From: Planctomycetota bacterium
GTDB lineage: Bacteria; Planctomycetota; J058
Assembly: GCA_019636275.1 (NCBI GenBank)
Contig: JAHBXY010000101.1
Span: 1-34,335, forward strand
Length of the DNA: 34,335 bases
Reading direction: 5' to 3'
In this document: one piece after another, positions 31,422 through 34,335 of the stretch
How positions within the stretch are numbered: the stretch's first letter is position 1
Layout of the letters: each line of letters begins with the position of its first letter
Program-made: the position numbers and the translations under genes
Notes under the pieces: model-generated
Databases searched by the model: none
The model's input: the letters and a program-made list of their open reading frames with translations, nothing else
What the model was told of the DNA's origin: nothing

Positions 31422-32342
31422 TCACTCGCCTCGGTCGCGTGGCGGCGAGCGTCGCTCCTCCATCTCCTCGAGCGTCTTCGGCCAGTCGCCCTTGAGCAGC
31501 CGCGAGAGCGCCCGATCGGCGAGGAGCTTGCCGCCGGTCTGGCAGGTCACGCAGTAGTTCGTCTCGTGGTCGCCGCGCACGATGCGCTGCACGGGCGAGC
31601 CGCAAACGGGGCAGGGCTGCTTGTAGCGGCCGTGGACCGCCATGCCCTCGCGGAAGGCCGTCACACCCTGGTTCGGGAACGCGTCGCCGGTCTCCTGGCG
31701 GAGGCGGTCGGTCCACTCGCGCAGGACGCCGGTCACGGCCGCGAAGAGGGCCTCGACCTCGTCGGCGGTGAGCCGCGAGGTGAGCTTCACCGGCGACAGC
31801 CGCGCCCGGTGCAGGATCTCGTCCGAGTAGGCGTTGCCGATCCCGGAGAGGATCGTCGGGTCCGTGAGGGCCCGCTTGATCGTGTGGTTCTCGCGCGTCA
31901 GGGCCGCCTGGAACTCGGCCAGCGTCGCGTCGAGGACCTCGAGGCCGCCCCGGTCGAACTCTGCCAGCGCGCCCTCCCCGCGGACCAGGTGGATCGAGGC
32001 GCGCTTCTTCGTGCTCGCCTCGCGGAAGAGCAGGGTGCCCGTCGGGAAGTCGAAGGCCGCCAGGCCGACCCTGCCGGGGATCCCGGCCCCCCGGGCCGCC
32101 CAGGCCAGACGGCCCGCGATCATGAGGTGCAGGACGAGGAACAGGTCGTCGTCGAGGCACAGGACGATCCGCTTGCCCAGGCGCCGCAGCCCGCGGACCG
32201 CCTTCCCCTCGGCCGCGCCGATCGGCGGGTCGGCCGAGCGCAGGACGAAGGGGCTGGCGACGCGCACGCGCTCCAGGGTCGCCCCCAGGACGCGCCGCTC
32301 GAGGGCCTCGACGTAGACGACGACGTCCGGGAGCTCGGGCAC
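31422..32342 (-). CDS. Formamidopyrimidine-DNA glycosylase (Fpg/Nei family)
   Basis: A 306-residue base-excision-repair glycosylase/AP lyase. GTG at 32342 is chosen since the enzyme needs Pro as residue 2 after Met removal: P2-E3-L-P-D is exact, and Lys57 (LGKRI) falls at the E. coli number. The H2TH region includes DPTILSGIGNAYSDEILHRARLSP. The zinc finger is CPVCGSPVQRIV...NYCVTCQ with four Cys. The finger's usual Arg (E. coli R258) is replaced: the segment reads GDHETNYC, giving His. I recall a clade of Fpg-like proteins with ADNETNYC here, so this is probably a known subfamily, perhaps with altered lesion preference. A TTG 12 codons upstream is possible but would bury Pro2. No good RBS is near the GTG. 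Confidence 0.88.
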   Translation of the reverse strand: MPELPDVVVYVEALERRVLGATLERVRVASPFVLRSADPPIGAAEGKAVRGLRRLGKRIVLCLDDDLFLVLHLMIAGRLAWAARGAGIPGRVGLAAFDFPTGTLLFREASTKKRASIHLVRGEGALAEFDRGGLEVLDATLAEFQAALTRENHTIKRALTDPTILSGIGNAYSDEILHRARLSPVKLTSRLTADEVEALFAAVTGVLREWTDRLRQETGDAFPNQGVTAFREGMAVHGRYKQPCPVCGSPVQRIVRGDHETNYCVTCQTGGKLLADRALSRLLKGDWPKTLEEMEERRSPPRDRGE

Positions 32343-32485
32343 CGCGCCGATGCTGGCCGGCGAGGGCCTCCGGCTCAAGGCCGCCCCGGCAGGCCGTCGG
32401 AGCTACGACCCTCACGCGCCCCCCACTCGCCCCATCGTGCGAGCACGACTGTCGGCGTCGAACCGGATCGAGCGGGCCGGGTTTA

Positions 32486-32513
32486 CATCGGCCGCCGCAG
32501 CCGTCGATCACAC
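32486..32513. repeat. Isolated end fragment of the dispersed repeat
   Basis: A 28-base copy of the repeat's right end (CATC through GTCGATCACAC) with about 4 mismatches to 32762-32789, lying 13 bases left of copy B and in the same orientation. The exact 19-base motif CCGCAGCCGTCGATCACAC is at 32495-32513. It may be the remnant of a second, mostly deleted copy. On the minus strand a TGTAAA box lies next to it (complement of about 32482-32487), upstream of fpg. Confidence 0.65.
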
Positions 32514-32526
32514 GAGGAGCCCGACT

Positions 32527-32789
32527 ACGGGGGGAACGGAGCCGCGAGCGAGGCGAGGGCGCGGAGGCCGAGGCGAGGGGGGAGCGCGCGCGGGTCGTAT
32601 CGATCGCCGGATCCCCGGTGGGCCGCCGGAGCGAGCGGGAGGCCCGCGGCTGCGGTCGGCCGCGAGCGATAGGGGCCGCCTGGATTGCGGCACCGTAGCC
32701 GCGGGACGGAGCTTGCGAGGCGGGCCACACCGACGACCCGCGCGCGGCCCCCCTCGCCCGGCATCCGCGTCCGCAGCCGTCGATCACAC
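32527..32789. repeat. Dispersed foldable repeat, copy B
   Basis: The second copy of the repeat at 20665-20928, same orientation, about 15 mismatches and one 1-base gap over 263 bases by eye. The outer arms are 32573-32598 and 32733-32757 (24 pairs with a small internal loop), and the inner arms 32643-32655 and 32693-32705 (one C-to-T change leaves a G-U pair). It ends 4 bases from the stop codon of the DUF4388 gene. Unlike copy A, the 11-bp motif to its left (32503-32513) is in direct, not inverted, orientation. The rest of the gene-free stretch (32343-32485) holds a TCGTGC/GCACGA inverted repeat near 32438-32451 and nothing else I recognise. Confidence 0.8.
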
Positions 32790-32793
32790 AGAG

Positions 32794-34335
32794 TCAGCGG
32801 CCGCCGGTCTCCTCGAGCTCGAGCCGGTAGCCCTCGAGCGGGTCCTCGAAGGCGATGCTCCGCGACCAGGCGACGACGCCCGCCAGGGCGACCGCCAGCG
32901 CCAGGGCCAGCGCGCCGAGGACGAGCCCGAACAGGCGCGGGGAGCGGCGGGCCAGGCCGCCGCGGCCGGCGGGGCTCGGCCGCGGCGGCGGGGTGATCGG
33001 CTGGATCGTTTCGCCCTGGCGCACGGCGCGCAGGTCGGCCAGGAGGTCGTTGACGCTGGCGTGGCGGCGCCGCGGGTCGGGCGCGGTCATCGCGTCGAGG
33101 AGCGCGACCAGCCCGGGCGGCGCCTGGTCGCGCGACCGGAGCGGCGGGAGGGGGGCCCACGCGCGCTCGATCAGGTCGCGCGGGTCCGACTGCGGGTCGA
33201 CGGGCGGCGCGCCCGAGAGGAGCGTCCAGGCCAGGCAGCCCAGGGCGAAGATGTCCGCCTGCGGGCCGAGGAGCCCCTGGTCGAGCGCCTCGGGGGCGGC
33301 GAAGCCGGGCACGCCCACGAGCTCCCCTTCGCCCAGGAACGCGAACGCCGGATGCGGCCGCACGAGGCCGGCGTCGCAGAGCACGACGCCGCCGCCGGGC
33401 TCGAGGCGCACGGCCTCGGGCGACACCGCCCCGTGCACCTGGCTGCGCCGGTGCAGCCCCTTGAGCGCCTGGGCCACGCTCTCGACGACGTCGAGGACCT
33501 GCTCGGCCGGCAGCGGCCCCCGGCGCGCGAGCGCCTCGGCCGCCGTCTCGCCGACCGGCGGCGCGAACGCGGCGAAGTAGGCGTCGCGCGTGCGCCCCGA
33601 GCCGAGGCAGCGCTCGAGGTTCGGGTGCTCGATGCGCAGCGCGGCGTCGGCGCGGCGCGACAGGCGGCGGAACTCCGCCTCCGACGCGCCGAAGAGCGGG
33701 AAGATGCGCAGGAGGCAGCGCGCGTCGGGGTCGTCGACCGCCCGGGCCAGGTAGCGGCGCTCGCCGCGATGCAGCCCGACGAGCTTCTCGACCTCGAACA
33801 GGCCCACCGTGCAGCCGAGGAACGGGTCGCCCACGGGGTCCGGCAGCGCCAGCGCCTCGAGCGCCGCCAGGGCGTCCTTGACCTCGTCGGTCGAGTGCGC
33901 CTTGCGCGGCGCGAGCGGGATCTCGGCCGTGTCCGGGTCGTCCGGCGCCGGCCCTGGCTCGTCGACGATGACCTCGTGGCGCCCCGACTCGTCGCTCACG
34001 CGGCTGGCGTCGAGCATGAGCCGCGTGAAGCTCACCTTCACCCGCCGCGTGCCGTCGCGCGGCGCGTCGCTGCGCAGGGCGAACGAGCCCTCGCCCACGG
34101 CCAGCAGCCGGCGGATCGCCTTCTCCCCCGTGCTCCCGTCGGAGGCCCGCGCGTCCCAGGGGCTGCCCTCCTGGAACTCGATCACGCCCTGCACGCCGCC
34201 GCCCTCGACCTCGACGTGGCCCGTCTTGGCGTTGAACTCGACCCCCTGGAGGATCTCGAGCAGCGGCATGTCTGCCAGCGAGCCCTGGATGCCGCCGGCG
34301 CGCGCGGGCGGCGGCGTCGGCTCGGTGCGCGTCGT
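32794..34335 (-). CDS. DUF4388 and pseudokinase membrane protein (5' end outside window)
   Basis: The frame stays open past the Met at 34269 to the window edge, and those 22 extra codons complete a DUF4388 start (IQGSLADMPLLEILQGVEF), so the true start is beyond 34335; at least 513 residues are present. Order (from the Met at 34269): DUF4388 (about 1-68), linker, protein-kinase-like fold (about 160-420), membrane helix (about 446-468), short tail. The kinase part has lost key residues: the VAIK Lys is Arg (LLRIF), the catalytic loop is VHGAVSPEAV with no HRD Asp, and DFG is DAG. It keeps APE (GFAAPEA) and the ADIFALGCLAW helix. So it is probably a pseudokinase that binds rather than phosphorylates. 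Repeat copy B follows its stop by 4 bases. Confidence 0.85.
   Translation of the reverse strand, partial: TTRTEPTPPPARAGGIQGSLADMPLLEILQGVEFNAKTGHVEVEGGGVQGVIEFQEGSPWDARASDGSTGEKAIRRLLAVGEGSFALRSDAPRDGTRRVKVSFTRLMLDASRVSDESGRHEVIVDEPGPAPDDPDTAEIPLAPRKAHSTDEVKDALAALEALALPDPVGDPFLGCTVGLFEVEKLVGLHRGERRYLARAVDDPDARCLLRIFPLFGASEAEFRRLSRRADAALRIEHPNLERCLGSGRTRDAYFAAFAPPVGETAAEALARRGPLPAEQVLDVVESVAQALKGLHRRSQVHGAVSPEAVRLEPGGGVVLCDAGLVRPHPAFAFLGEGELVGVPGFAAPEALDQGLLGPQADIFALGCLAWTLLSGAPPVDPQSDPRDLIERAWAPLPPLRSRDQAPPGLVALLDAMTAPDPRRRHASVNDLLADLRAVRQGETIQPITPPPRPSPAGRGGLARRSPRLFGLVLGALALALAVALAGVVAWSRSIAFEDPLEGYRLELEETGGR

Noticed and set aside
32343..32378. Start of the Fpg-like protein at TTG 32378
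   Set aside because: It would add 12 residues before the catalytic Pro, which must be residue 2.

Overview
This is a very GC-rich bacterial chromosome segment built around the conserved tRNA-tuf-secE-nusG-rplKAJL-rpoBC core. I think it comes from an uncultured member of the Planctomycetota or a close PVC relative, with moderate confidence. The signs are a C-terminal HEAT-repeat add-on with a Trp-Trp ending, a small RING-like zinc-finger membrane protein, a DUF4388 kinase-like protein, an unusual EF-Tu switch I, and GTG starts with TANNNT-type -10 boxes. No rRNA, CRISPR array, phage gene or transposase gene was seen.

Layout. 1-1941: the end of an unrecognised gene, then an ABC-3 family metal permease fused to HEAT repeats. 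2005-5673: a large UvrD/AddA-like helicase with a C-terminal Fe-S (Cas4/AddB-type) nuclease. 5703-7543: a promoter, tRNA-Thr(TGT), tRNA-Tyr(GTA), tRNA-Gly(TCC), tRNA-Thr(GGT) and tuf; the order matches E. coli thrU-tyrU-glyT-thrT-tufB. 7690-11769: rpmG, tRNA-Trp(CCA), secE, nusG, rplK, rplA, rplJ, rplL. 11770-12253: a long hairpin, a TTGACA promoter and a structured leader. 12254-20476: rpoB and rpoC, closed by a strong intrinsic terminator.

After rpoBC the genes are accessory. On the minus strand, in transcription order, come an XPB helicase, its overlapping Bax1 (DUF790) nuclease partner, a nine-domain hybrid histidine kinase and a coiled-coil lipoprotein. On the plus strand are two small proteins of unknown role (28230-28943 and 29073-29405). 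Then come a secreted protein (minus), a RING-like/membrane protein (plus), an Fpg-family DNA glycosylase (minus) and a DUF4388 pseudokinase (minus) that runs off the window end.

The core locus supplies elongation factor, ribosomal stalk and polymerase subunits. The flanks are rich in DNA repair functions (AddA-like helicase-nuclease, XPB-Bax1, Fpg) and signalling. The features most worth attention are: (1) a roughly 264-bp, non-coding, highly foldable repeat present twice (20665-20928 and 32527-32789), each copy ending at or within 4 nt of the stop codon of a minus-strand gene, with an 11-bp end motif that flips orientation between copies; (2) an EF-Tu with substitutions at three normally near-invariant G-domain sites; (3) an XPB-Bax1 operon; and (4) regulatory structures inside the rplJ-rplL-rpoB interval.
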